Positions 1-5,900 of a DNA stretch of 6,525 nucleotides are shown piece by piece. Location of the stretch: positions 1 to 6,525 of the forward strand of contig LKUF01000095.1 of NCBI GenBank assembly GCA_001412335.1, written 5' to 3'. Source of the DNA: Methanolinea sp. SDB (GTDB lineage Archaea; Halobacteriota; Methanomicrobia; Methanomicrobiales; Methanospirillaceae). The position numbers were made by a program, and so were the translations under genes. Each line of letters begins with the position of its first letter. Positions within the stretch are counted from its first letter, which is position 1. The notes under the pieces were generated by a model that worked only from the letters and a program-made list of their open reading frames with translations, searched no databases and was not told where the DNA came from.

Positions 1-96
1 TTCAGGAAGTTCGAGATCGAGCAGATAGCAAAGGACATCGGGGCTGAAGTGGTATACCTTGAAGAGATCCCCGATGAGGAGAAGAAGAAACATTAA
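1..96 (+). CDS. C-terminal end of an unrecognised protein (5' part outside window)
   Basis: Frame 1 is open from the first base to a TAA at 94-96 and gives 31 residues. The tail begins FRKFEIEQIAKDIGAEVVYL and ends in a charged, Glu/Lys-rich stretch (EEIPDEEKKKH). The pattern of a helix (FEIEQIAKDIGAEV) followed by a short hydrophobic strand (VVYL) suggests the end of an alpha/beta domain in a soluble protein. The family cannot be named from so little. The downstream pyrimidine tract supports this as a real gene end. I am confident that it is coding, but not what it encodes. Confidence 0.7.
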   Translation, partial: FRKFEIEQIAKDIGAEVVYLEEIPDEEKKKH

Positions 97-106
97 TTAA
101 GATAAA

Positions 107-124
107 TTCTTTTCTTTCCTTTTT
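107..124 (+). terminator. Pyrimidine-tract terminator after the first gene
   Basis: An uninterrupted 18-nt pyrimidine run, mostly T with three or more T-only blocks, starts ten bases after the TAA of the partial gene. No stable hairpin precedes it. Oligo-T runs of this kind are the usual archaeal transcription-termination signal. Confidence 0.6.
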
Positions 125-143
125 GATTCCACCATTTCAATTC

Positions 144-150
144 TTTTATC
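144..150 (+). promoter_or_regulatory. Possible TATA box for the winged-helix gene
   Basis: TTTTATC is centred about 33 bp before the ATG at 180, in a locally AT-rich stretch. With the usual archaeal TATA-to-start distance of about 26 bp, transcription would begin around 173-174. That leaves a leader of only a few bases, which agrees with the absence of a Shine-Dalgarno site before the ATG. The match to consensus is weak. Confidence 0.35.
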
Positions 151-179
151 AGCTTTCCTGCAGAACCTGATCCCAACCT

Positions 180-527
180 ATGCCCGCTTTAAGCATTGAT
201 CTCATCTTCGATGCTGCAATCCGGATTCACCTCCTGATCGATGGATCGATCACTCTCAACATCTCAGGGGAGGCTATCAGGATCAAGTTTCCCACAACAC
301 GCGCTCTTGCAGATCTTTTGGGGGTCCCCCATTACTACGTCCTCCCTTACTTTGCGATGATGGAAGAGGGCCAGCTGGTTACCAGGGCAGAAAGGATAGG
401 GATCTTTACAACAACGGCAGGTACGAAAAAATATCTCAACCTTCTCCTGGAAAAGTATCACGACGAGGGTATCCGGGTTCTTGGGCCTGATATGTGCAGG
501 GGGATACTGAAGTGGGCAACCGGGTAG
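180..527 (+). CDS. Small winged-helix-like protein of unknown function
   Basis: This encodes 115 aa with no signal peptide or membrane segment. An in-frame TGA at 168-170 makes the ATG at 180 the first possible start. Residues 1-35 are strand-rich (repeated Ile/Leu with ITLNISGEAIRI). Residues 39-65 (TTRALADLLGVPHYYV then a helix ending MMEEGQLV) resemble the helix-turn-helix of a winged-helix domain. Residues 66-80 (TRAERIGIFTTTAG) fit the beta wing. A final helix (about 81-96) and a short tail follow. This order is typical of small archaeal MarR/ArsR-like transcription regulators, so DNA binding is a reasonable guess. No ligand or metal site is evident, and I do not recognise a named family. 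There is no Shine-Dalgarno site, so the transcript is probably nearly leaderless. It appears to stand alone, being flanked by a terminator and by a 362-bp gap. Confidence 0.75.
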   Translation: MPALSIDLIFDAAIRIHLLIDGSITLNISGEAIRIKFPTTRALADLLGVPHYYVLPYFAMMEEGQLVTRAERIGIFTTTAGTKKYLNLLLEKYHDEGIRVLGPDMCRGILKWATG

Positions 528-553
528 AATGCACAACCGGATGTTGTATCATC

Positions 554-560
554 ATATTAA
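554..560 (+). promoter_or_regulatory. Possible TATA box of the intergenic unit
   Basis: ATATTAA lies in the AT-rich block 545-585, just past the winged-helix gene. A start about 26 bp downstream would fall near 583 and give a leader of about 50 nt before the ATG at 633, enough to hold the Shine-Dalgarno site at 622. The match is ordinary for AT-rich DNA, so confidence is low. Confidence 0.2.
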
Positions 561-621
561 TCGATTCATTTCAATCACTATTTTGGGCGAGATATTCTCC
601 TCTATCTGTCCAAGCGGCGCG

Positions 622-628
622 GGAGTGA
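622..628 (+). promoter_or_regulatory. Strong Shine-Dalgarno site before a 24-codon ORF
   Basis: GGAGTGA matches the archaeal anti-Shine-Dalgarno complement GGAGGTGA closely and stands with GGAG seven bases before the ATG at 633. It is the best ribosome binding site noticed in the window. The confident genes here start without one or with a weaker one, which makes this site stand out. Confidence 0.4.
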
Positions 629-632
629 AACA

Positions 633-707
633 ATGCTCCGACTGATCAACCTGCCTGACGTTCCCCCCAGAAGAAAGAGCTTCTTTGAAGGTATTGGTAT
701 CTCATAA
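633..707 (+). CDS. Candidate 24-aa microprotein ORF
   Basis: The ATG at 633 opens 24 codons ending in TAA at 705-707. The peptide starts MLRLINLPDVPPRRKSFFEG and ends IGIS. It is basic in the middle (PPRRK), has no membrane segment, and matches no family I recognise. The case for translation is the well-placed GGAGTGA, an AT-rich promoter-like block upstream and a terminator-like element downstream. Against it are the short length, with a real possibility of chance, and the absence of any recognisable domain. It could also be the start of a gene now broken downstream, since the same frame stays open after the TAA until the next stop near 792-794. Confidence 0.3.
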   Translation: MLRLINLPDVPPRRKSFFEGIGIS

Positions 708-798
708 CCGCAGAAGACCCGTCCCGGTTCAGACAGCGCATGTCCATGGTATTGCAGAACCCTGCTGCAGTCCCAACCCGGGTTGCCTGAGTGATGGG

Positions 799-819
799 TG
801 CATACAAATGCAGTTTTTT
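799..819 (+). terminator. Hairpin plus T6, intrinsic-type terminator
   Basis: TGCAT (799-803) and ATGCA (808-812) form a perfect 5-bp stem around the tetraloop ACAA. One G and then six T follow (814-819), and the DNA stays T-rich to about 850. It ends no recognised gene, which implies that something upstream between about 583 and 799 is transcribed. The stem is short; the T run matters more in archaea. Confidence 0.4.
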
Positions 820-856
820 CCAATTCTCTTTGTTGGTTACTTTCCCAATCGACGCC

Positions 857-864
857 TGTATATG
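857..864 (+). promoter_or_regulatory. TATA box for the MBL-fold hydrolase gene
   Basis: TGTATATG is centred about 29 bp before the ATG at 890. The usual archaeal spacing puts the transcription start within a few bases of that A. No purine-rich Shine-Dalgarno site stands before the ATG (the sequence is AACTAGTTCACG). Together these point to a leaderless mRNA. Confidence 0.5.
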
Positions 865-889
865 CCATGGACACGTAAACTAGTTCACG

Positions 890-1678
890 ATGCGCTGTAT
901 AGCCCTGGCAAGCGGGAGCAAGGGGAACTGTTTATACGTTGAAGGGGAAAGCAGCGCTCTCCTCGTAGATGCGGGCCTCTCGCGGAAGGAATTTTTCCGG
1001 CGTCTCGGGGAGGCGGGAGGACGCGAGGATCTCATATGCGGCATCCTGGTCACCCACGAACACACTGATCACATATCAGGGGTAGATGCGCTGGCCCGCC
1101 ACCTCTCTGTCCCGGTCTATGCAACGGGCGGAACACTCTGTGAATTTCTCGAACGCAGAAAATGTACCCGCGCCCCGGTCAGGGCTCAACGGCTCTGTTA
1201 TGACGAGCAGTTCCACATCAGTGATTTCACCATACAGGCATTCGAGACGTCGCATGACGCCCGCGAACCGGCCGGTTTCACAATCAGGGAAAACGGCATC
1301 AGGATCGGGTGCTGCACTGATACCGGTGTCATGAATGCCAGGATCCGTGAGAGATTAATGGGATGCGACGGCCTTGTCCTGGAGAGTAACCACTGCCCTG
1401 ATATGCTCAGGGACGGGCCGTACCCGGAGATGCTGAAGCGAAGGATACGGTCGCGCCGGGGGCATCTCTCCAATCATGATGCCGCAGAATTTCTCCGGGA
1501 CTGCTGCCCGGACACCCACGAAGTCATGCTGGCACATCTCAGCGAGATAAACAACACCCCGGAAAAGGCAATGAATTCGGCCCAAAACGGCCTTGGAATC
1601 TACCTCGACAGCATCAACATTACCATTGCACAGAACCCCGGGCCTTCGAACGGGTGGCCGGGTCAGATCCGCATCTGA
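890..1678 (+). CDS. YycJ/WalJ-type metallo-beta-lactamase-fold hydrolase
   Basis: This is a cytosolic protein of 262 aa, about the usual family length, with no signal peptide. It opens with the strand and turn typical of the group (LASGSKGNC, residues 6-14). The metal-binding motif THEHTDH gives H56, H58, D60 and H61. SHD supplies H122, TDTG supplies the bridging D144, and LAHLS supplies H216, so the di-metal site (zinc, or manganese/iron) is complete. GHLSN (191-195) and the stretch through LSEINNTPE (to 225) are the hallmarks that separate YycJ-like proteins from glyoxalase II and RNase Z. Bacterial YycJ/WalJ has been linked to DNA repair as a nuclease; the activity of the archaeal form is inferred only. 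It looks monocistronic and leaderless, and its stop lies 17 bp from the end of the convergent gene. The last ~20 residues (Pro/Gly-rich) extend past the conserved core. Confidence 0.9.
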   Translation: MRCIALASGSKGNCLYVEGESSALLVDAGLSRKEFFRRLGEAGGREDLICGILVTHEHTDHISGVDALARHLSVPVYATGGTLCEFLERRKCTRAPVRAQRLCYDEQFHISDFTIQAFETSHDAREPAGFTIRENGIRIGCCTDTGVMNARIRERLMGCDGLVLESNHCPDMLRDGPYPEMLKRRIRSRRGHLSNHDAAEFLRDCCPDTHEVMLAHLSEINNTPEKAMNSAQNGLGIYLDSINITIAQNPGPSNGWPGQIRI

Positions 1679-1695
1679 CCAGAGAACCTGGGGTT

Positions 1696-2886
1696 TTAGT
1701 CCTTCATCTTGAGCAACCGCATGCAGTACTGGTCAATAGAGTCTAGGAAAACCTTTTTTGCCGCCTTCGAACGTTTTTCGTCCTCTGAATAGATATCCCC
1801 TGCCACGTATTCCAGCAGGGTGACGAGATGATTCTTGCTCTGCAGCTTCTTCTTCATGTCATCGAGGCATGCCATAGCGTCACTCTGCTGCCCGCTCATG
1901 ACAACGAATGCGAAATCGAGCAGGAGAATTGCCTGGCCGGGAATACCCTTCGAGATGGCGGTTTCCCGAAATTTCTGGTATGCCGAGTTCTGGGACGATA
2001 TGATGGAGAGCTGGAGACCATAATAGATGGGCTCGAGCTCATCGGGGTGCTGCTGCATCATCTGCCGCACCACTGCCGTCGCGCCTCCCGCGTCCCTCGC
2101 CTCGAGCTTAAAATGGTAGAGATCACGGAGGAAGAACATGTCGCTGTAATACCGTTCTGCAGCGATCTTCAGCAGTTCTCCCCTCATATCCCTGTTTCCA
2201 TCTTTTTTTGCCTTATCGAGACCGATTTTTAAAAACTCGGACTCATTCGGGAACCATTCCAATGCAAGCCTGAGCATGTACCAGAAAATCTTGTTGATCT
2301 TTAAATCCTGTACCACCTGCGGGAATTTCAACCGGTTTACCGGGGGCCGGAGTCGTGCCAGCTCGATCATCTGCTCCCGCGCATTAAGGGCCATCTGGCT
2401 CGGTTTCGCCTTTAAGGATCGCTGATCATGGGTCACTTCATCGGTCGAGAGAATATAGTAACTGTAGGCGATTGCTGTACAGACAATCGCATCGGTGGTC
2501 CGGTATTTTTTCAAAACTTCAATGGCTTCTGTGTACTTGCCAAAATCGATCATCTTGATTCCAAGCACGATATCAAAGATTACCCGCCCACCCGGCCTTC
2601 GCTTGTTCCTGACCGCATGCTTGAAGAGTTTTTCGATATATTCGACATCCGTTGACCGCCCGGAGACCTCGAGCACCTTTACCGTGGCATCATCGATGAA
2701 CCGGTCATGTGCGGCATCGGGGAGGTCGGGGAAGTTTTTCTCCAGGATGTCGATGACGTGGCCGAAGAATATGGGGATATTGGAGTCTATTCTCTCCGAG
2801 TTCTTCTCGATGTAATCGAAGAGATCCTTCTTCACCTCGCCAATCTTCCTGTCAATGATGGCATCGGGCTGCCATGCCCCTTCCAT
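1696..2886 (-). CDS. Alpha-helical TPR-like protein of unknown function
   Basis: This encodes 396 aa with no signal peptide or membrane span, and it appears to be helical throughout. Residues 113-146 (from IDFGKYTEAIEVLKKY to the IAYSYYIL helix) look like a TPR-type helix pair. Residues 253-290 (LRDLYHFKLEARDAGGA to YYGLQLSI) look like a second. Less clear helix pairs fill 195-250 and 315-365. The N-terminal 95 residues are highly charged helices. There are only three cysteines and no catalytic motif, so a scaffold or adaptor role is the natural guess. I do not recognise a named family; it may be restricted to methanogens close to this one. The ATG at 2886 has no Shine-Dalgarno site and lies 24-36 bp from TATA-like elements, consistent with a leaderless or short-leader mRNA. 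The gene diverges from the DNA ligase gene and converges with the MBL-fold gene. Confidence 0.85.
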   Translation of the reverse strand: MEGAWQPDAIIDRKIGEVKKDLFDYIEKNSERIDSNIPIFFGHVIDILEKNFPDLPDAAHDRFIDDATVKVLEVSGRSTDVEYIEKLFKHAVRNKRRPGGRVIFDIVLGIKMIDFGKYTEAIEVLKKYRTTDAIVCTAIAYSYYILSTDEVTHDQRSLKAKPSQMALNAREQMIELARLRPPVNRLKFPQVVQDLKINKIFWYMLRLALEWFPNESEFLKIGLDKAKKDGNRDMRGELLKIAAERYYSDMFFLRDLYHFKLEARDAGGATAVVRQMMQQHPDELEPIYYGLQLSIISSQNSAYQKFRETAISKGIPGQAILLLDFAFVVMSGQQSDAMACLDDMKKKLQSKNHLVTLLEYVAGDIYSEDEKRSKAAKKVFLDSIDQYCMRLLKMKD

Positions 2887-2904
2887 GGGGGTATATTCTT
2901 CGTA

Positions 2905-2926
2905 AAAATATATGAAAGTATATTTT
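2905..2926 (-). promoter_or_regulatory. Symmetric double TATA element upstream of the TPR-like gene
   Basis: Read on the minus strand, AAAATATA and TATATTTT form a perfect 8-bp inverted repeat around a 6-bp spacer. The centres lie about 36 and 22 bp before the ATG at 2886. The distal copy would give a leader of about 10 nt and the proximal copy a leaderless start. Either is consistent with the missing Shine-Dalgarno site. The symmetry also allows it to be read toward the ligase. Confidence 0.5.
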
Positions 2927-2932
2927 CCGTCC

Positions 2933-2951
2933 CGAAATCAATTGGATTTCG
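2933..2951. repeat. Perfect 7-bp dyad in the divergent promoter region
   Basis: CGAAATC (2933-2939) and GATTTCG (2945-2951) are perfect inverted repeats with a 5-bp spacer, AATTG. The dyad lies upstream of the TATA element of the minus-strand gene and about 72 bp before the TATA box of the ligase. Its position suits an operator for a dimeric regulator serving either gene. No known operator is recognised. Confidence 0.4.
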
Positions 2952-3022
2952 CAGAATTGTAATTCTATACCGTATCCGGTTAATCAGGAGACAAAAAGGT
3001 CTTTAATTCTTTCATTCTCCCC

Positions 3023-3028
3023 ATAAAA
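3023..3028 (+). promoter_or_regulatory. TATA box of the DNA ligase gene
   Basis: ATAAAA is centred near 3026, which places the transcription start at about 3052. That is just past the upstream in-frame ATG (3048) and about 47 nt before the ATG at 3099, leaving room for the ribosome binding site at 3087-3092. The box therefore also bears on start choice. Confidence 0.45.
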
Positions 3029-3086
3029 GTCGGCACCTCAACCATTTATGAGAACTCTTATCCGATCTCCGGTCGACATTCTTGAC

Positions 3087-3092
3087 AAGAGG
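3087..3092 (+). promoter_or_regulatory. Ribosome binding site that decides the ligase start
   Basis: AAGAGG stands six bases before the ATG at 3099. No comparable site precedes the ATG at 3048. This spacing, and the family N-terminus that begins right after it, favour 3099 as the true start. Confidence 0.6.
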
Positions 3093-3098
3093 AATATA

Positions 3099-4781
3099 AT
3101 GCTATTTTCCGAGTTTGCCGGTTATGCCGATCAGCTGGAACAGATCTCCGGACGGCTTGATATGATCGATCTGATCAGCAGGGTGCTTCCAGGACTGGAC
3201 GATGCTGAGCTGCCGATCTTCACCCGGTTCGTGATGGGACGGATCTTTCCGGACTGGAGCCCGCTGAAGCTCGGTATCGGGCCTAACCTCCTGTACGATG
3301 CAATGACAGGAATAATCGATGCAACCCGGAATGACATCATTGACGATATCAACGAGGCCGGTGACGTGGGAACAGCATTTGAAAAGATACTCTCGATGAG
3401 AAAGAGCGAGGCATACTCATCGCGCTCGGCGCAGTCTGCCACCATCCAGAAACAGCTCTTCGAGCAGACGGAAGAGATGACCCTGTCCAGCGTCTATCAT
3501 GACCTGGAAAGAATCGCCAGGGCGGGCGGAAGGTCTTCGCAGCAGCAGAAGCTGAATATCATCCGCTCCCTGCTCTCCAGTGCAACTCCAAAAGAAGGCA
3601 AGTACCTTGCACGGCTTCTTCTGGAGGATTTCCGTATCGGTGTTGGTGAAGGGAATGCACGGGAAGCCGTCGCAAAGGCCTTTTCCGTGGATTCTTCTCT
3701 CGTCGAGCATGCCCACCAGGCCTTAAACGATCTTGGGGAGGTTGCCCTGCTTGCAAAGACGGGAGAAAATGCCCTGCGTGATGTCCATATCCGGATATTC
3801 CATCCCGTAAAGATGATGCTTGCACAGCAGGGAACAATTTCCGGGGCGATCGCGGACAACAGGGAGATGGCCGCAGAGTACAAGTATGATGGAAGCAGGT
3901 TCCAGTTCCACAAATCAGGAGACCAGTGCAGAATGTACTCGAGAAAACTGGAAGATGTGACCGATGCCCTCCCTGATATCATCGTGATGCTCGATTCGGC
4001 AACCGATCACGAAGTTATCCTTGACGGCGAGGTCATTGCAATAAAAGATAAAAAACCTTTGCCCTTCCAGACAGTTCTCCGGAGATTCAGGAGAAAACAC
4101 GGGATTGATGCAATTTCAAAAGAGATACTGATGATCCCGAATATCTTCGACATCCTGTACCTCGATGGTGATACGCTGATCGACAAACCGCTCTCCGAGA
4201 GAAGAAGATTGCTTGAGCGCGTTGTGAGCGGGCATGTTGCACCCCAGACCGTGAGCGACGACCCAGGGGTCATCGAAAAGATATACGATGAGGCACTGGC
4301 TCTGGGCCATGAAGGCATAATGCTCAAGGTCCCGGGATCGCCGTATACGCCGGGGATCAGGGGGAAGAACTGGATCAAGATAAAACCTTCTGTGGATACG
4401 CTCGATCTGGCGGTCATCGGAGCGGATTGGGGCGAGGGGAAACGGGCACATCTCTTTGGTTCCTTTCTGCTTGCCTGCAGGGACAACGGAGCACTCGTCC
4501 CGCTTTCAAAAGTTGCAACCGGGTTCTCTGATGAACAGCTGGCAGACGCCTATGAAATACTCAAAGACCATGTGATAGCCCGCTCTGGAAAAGAAGTCAA
4601 ATTCGAGCATTTTCTCGTATTCGAGGTAGGATATTCCGAGATCCAGAAGAGCCCAAACTACCCGAGCGGCTTTGCCCTGCGGTTCCCCCGCTTCGTGAGG
4701 ATCCGGGACGACAAGGCAGTCGACGAAGTAGAAACCCTCTCCGGCATCAGGGAGCGTTACCGCCAGCAGTCCGGGGGATAA
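3099..4781 (+). CDS. lig: ATP-dependent DNA ligase (archaeal replicative type)
   Basis: This enzyme seals 3'-OH/5'-phosphate nicks in DNA, using ATP to form an enzyme-AMP intermediate. It joins Okazaki fragments and completes repair. The protein is 560 aa, the usual length for archaeal ligases. Residues 1 to about 200 form the helical N-terminal DNA-binding domain, beginning MLFSEFAGYADQLEQISGRL. The adenylation domain carries motif I KYDGSR with catalytic K262, SRKLEDVT, motif III LDGEV with E311, IFDILYLDG (IIIa), motif IV EGIMLK with E405, and motif V WIKIK with K427 and K429. The OB-fold domain ends in motif VI-like RFPRFVRIRDDK. An in-frame ATG at 3048 would add 17 residues (MRTLIRSPVDILDKRNI) that do not look like the family N-terminus. 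It lacks a ribosome binding site and probably lies at or before the transcription start, so I chose 3099. The gene appears monocistronic. Confidence 0.95.
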   Translation: MLFSEFAGYADQLEQISGRLDMIDLISRVLPGLDDAELPIFTRFVMGRIFPDWSPLKLGIGPNLLYDAMTGIIDATRNDIIDDINEAGDVGTAFEKILSMRKSEAYSSRSAQSATIQKQLFEQTEEMTLSSVYHDLERIARAGGRSSQQQKLNIIRSLLSSATPKEGKYLARLLLEDFRIGVGEGNAREAVAKAFSVDSSLVEHAHQALNDLGEVALLAKTGENALRDVHIRIFHPVKMMLAQQGTISGAIADNREMAAEYKYDGSRFQFHKSGDQCRMYSRKLEDVTDALPDIIVMLDSATDHEVILDGEVIAIKDKKPLPFQTVLRRFRRKHGIDAISKEILMIPNIFDILYLDGDTLIDKPLSERRRLLERVVSGHVAPQTVSDDPGVIEKIYDEALALGHEGIMLKVPGSPYTPGIRGKNWIKIKPSVDTLDLAVIGADWGEGKRAHLFGSFLLACRDNGALVPLSKVATGFSDEQLADAYEILKDHVIARSGKEVKFEHFLVFEVGYSEIQKSPNYPSGFALRFPRFVRIRDDKAVDEVETLSGIRERYRQQSGG

Positions 4782-4850
4782 TTATCACTCCCGTAATACC
4801 CATTTGATCGATTATCCCGGCTTTATTCAGGTAGTTGTTTGCCAGGAGAA

Positions 4851-5900
4851 TCAATCGGCATGCCCAGGGATCTCGACTCGTACCCTGGAACCCAGGAAGG
4901 AGATGATGTCCCTGACAAACTCCACCCATTTTACCGGATTGTCACTGATTTTATCCCTGATTTCAAGGCCGAGATCGTCATCCCTGCCCTCCAGCACATG
5001 GAGGACAACAGACCCTGGCGCAAAGCGTGGCCCGACCACATCATCCCCGTCACCATCCACGATCCCGAGGACGGGAAGTCCCAGATGGGCACCGATGTGG
5101 CCGCATACGGCGGTTGTATCGTCACCGACGCTCACGACACCGCAGGTGCGATCATCCAGCCTTGAATAGAGCTCATGGCCGCAGTGATCGATATAGACCA
5201 CCAGGCCTTCATCACGCCGCTGTTTACAGGTCACGGGATCTGCCCGCCTCACAGGACCGCTTTTACACCAGGCCTTCGTCACGTCCAGGCAGCCCCGGCG
5301 GTGGATCTTTTCCAGGCCATGGATCTTGGGGACCAGGCCCGACAGCGGAACGATCCTGCCATCTTCCTGGGTGAGCACGACTTTTGTGTCACGTGCTCTC
5401 CCGATCACGATTCCATCGACAAAGACTGCCTCCCCCGGGATGCAGCCCCGGATTTCGCGTATATTATTGTTTGATACGTCCCCTGTCCGGACCTGGAGGA
5501 CAGGATACCCGGTGACGGAAGCGAGGTAATCCGAGAGGTCATCACTCTCCCTGTTCCAGCAAAAGATGTGGCCGTTCGAGCATTCCACGTGTAACAGGCC
5601 CCTTTCACCGAGCCTCGAGGCTACGATTCCACCAAAAATCCTTCCTGATTCGGCTGTCTTGCCCCGGTTGAGCATGAAAACTCTGCCTTCGATTCCAGGT
5701 ATCACCATGCTCGGGGGGAGTGCCGCATATTCGCACCTGATGCCGGACTCTTCTGCGGCAGTCCTTGCCATCACACCGGCAACAACCACTCTTTCGGGGT
5801 GCACTGCCGCGATCATGCGGGCGGCATCCCCCGAATCAAAGGCTTCCGGGCCATGGACAACCATAACAGGATTTTTTGTCCCCGTATCAGTCTCTTTCAT
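4851..5900 (-). CDS. DUF2117-family methanogen protein of unknown function
   Basis: This encodes 349 aa, soluble, with no signal peptide. I recognise the DUF2117 pattern: HGPEAFDSG (residues 16-24), the following VVVAGVMARTA strand and turn (about 38-47), IDHCGHELYSR (237-247), VSVGDDTTAVCGHIG (256-270) and GIVDGDGDD (279-287). The last two look like an alpha/beta nucleotide- or metal-binding fold with clustered acidic residues. No function is established to my knowledge. There are ten cysteines, six of them at 204-266 (C204, C212, C225, C240, C253, C266), so a metal or Fe-S site is possible. A TTG at 5924 would add eight residues, but it lies only about 11 bp from the nearest good TATA-like box. 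The ATG at 5900 is therefore preferred. The gene converges with the ligase (69-bp gap) and diverges from the phosphoribosyltransferase gene. Confidence 0.85.
   Translation of the reverse strand: MKETDTGTKNPVMVVHGPEAFDSGDAARMIAAVHPERVVVAGVMARTAAEESGIRCEYAALPPSMVIPGIEGRVFMLNRGKTAESGRIFGGIVASRLGERGLLHVECSNGHIFCWNRESDDLSDYLASVTGYPVLQVRTGDVSNNNIREIRGCIPGEAVFVDGIVIGRARDTKVVLTQEDGRIVPLSGLVPKIHGLEKIHRRGCLDVTKAWCKSGPVRRADPVTCKQRRDEGLVVYIDHCGHELYSRLDDRTCGVVSVGDDTTAVCGHIGAHLGLPVLGIVDGDGDDVVGPRFAPGSVVLHVLEGRDDDLGLEIRDKISDNPVKWVEFVRDIISFLGSRVRVEIPGHAD

Larger units (their letters stand above)
528..889. other. 362-bp intergenic stretch with a possible small transcription unit
   Basis: No conventional gene is evident here. 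The first part (540-597) is AT-rich and could hold a promoter (ATATTAA at 554-560). The middle (600-800) is richer in GC and holds a 24-codon ORF with a good ribosome binding site (633-707), a TGCAG/CTGCA stem (753-757 with 765-769), and a perfect 12-bp palindrome CAACCCGGGTTG at 774-785. A hairpin followed by six T stands at 799-819. The T-rich end (814-850) leads into the TATA box of the next gene. The overall order is promoter-like, structured body, terminator. That would suit a small RNA or microprotein gene, or the remains of a decayed gene. Confidence 0.4.

Noticed and set aside
375..389. CTGGTTACCAGGGCA here resembles CTGGTGACCAGGGCA at 5961-5975 (14 of 15 bases), both centred on a palindrome.
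   Set aside because: A rough estimate gives about one 14/15 pair expected by chance in 6.5 kb, and the first copy lies in the coding sequence of the winged-helix gene. It is not enough to claim a shared operator.
741..873. Inverted repeat TGTCCATGG (741-749) and CCATGGACA (865-873).
   Set aside because: It is only 9 bp with a spacing over 100 bp, and the core CCATGG is itself palindromic. Chance pairing is likely.
602..874. 90-codon minus-strand ORF across the intergenic region.
   Set aside because: It has no recognisable domain, its composition is unlike the neighbouring genes, and the + strand terminator and TATA box fall inside it. A chance open frame is likelier.
685..942. 85-codon + strand ORF with a Cys-rich stretch (EPCCSPNPGCLSDGC) faintly recalling the zinc region of aspartate carbamoyltransferase regulatory chain.
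   Set aside because: There is no ribosome binding site, the rest has no similarity to that family, and the frame runs out of phase into the well-supported MBL-fold gene. The Cys pattern is too short to support a call.
3497..3982. Long minus-strand open frames inside the ligase gene, here and at 4007-4486.
   Set aside because: They are antisense shadows of a confident, fully motif-complete ligase gene and show Ser/Arg-rich low-information translations.
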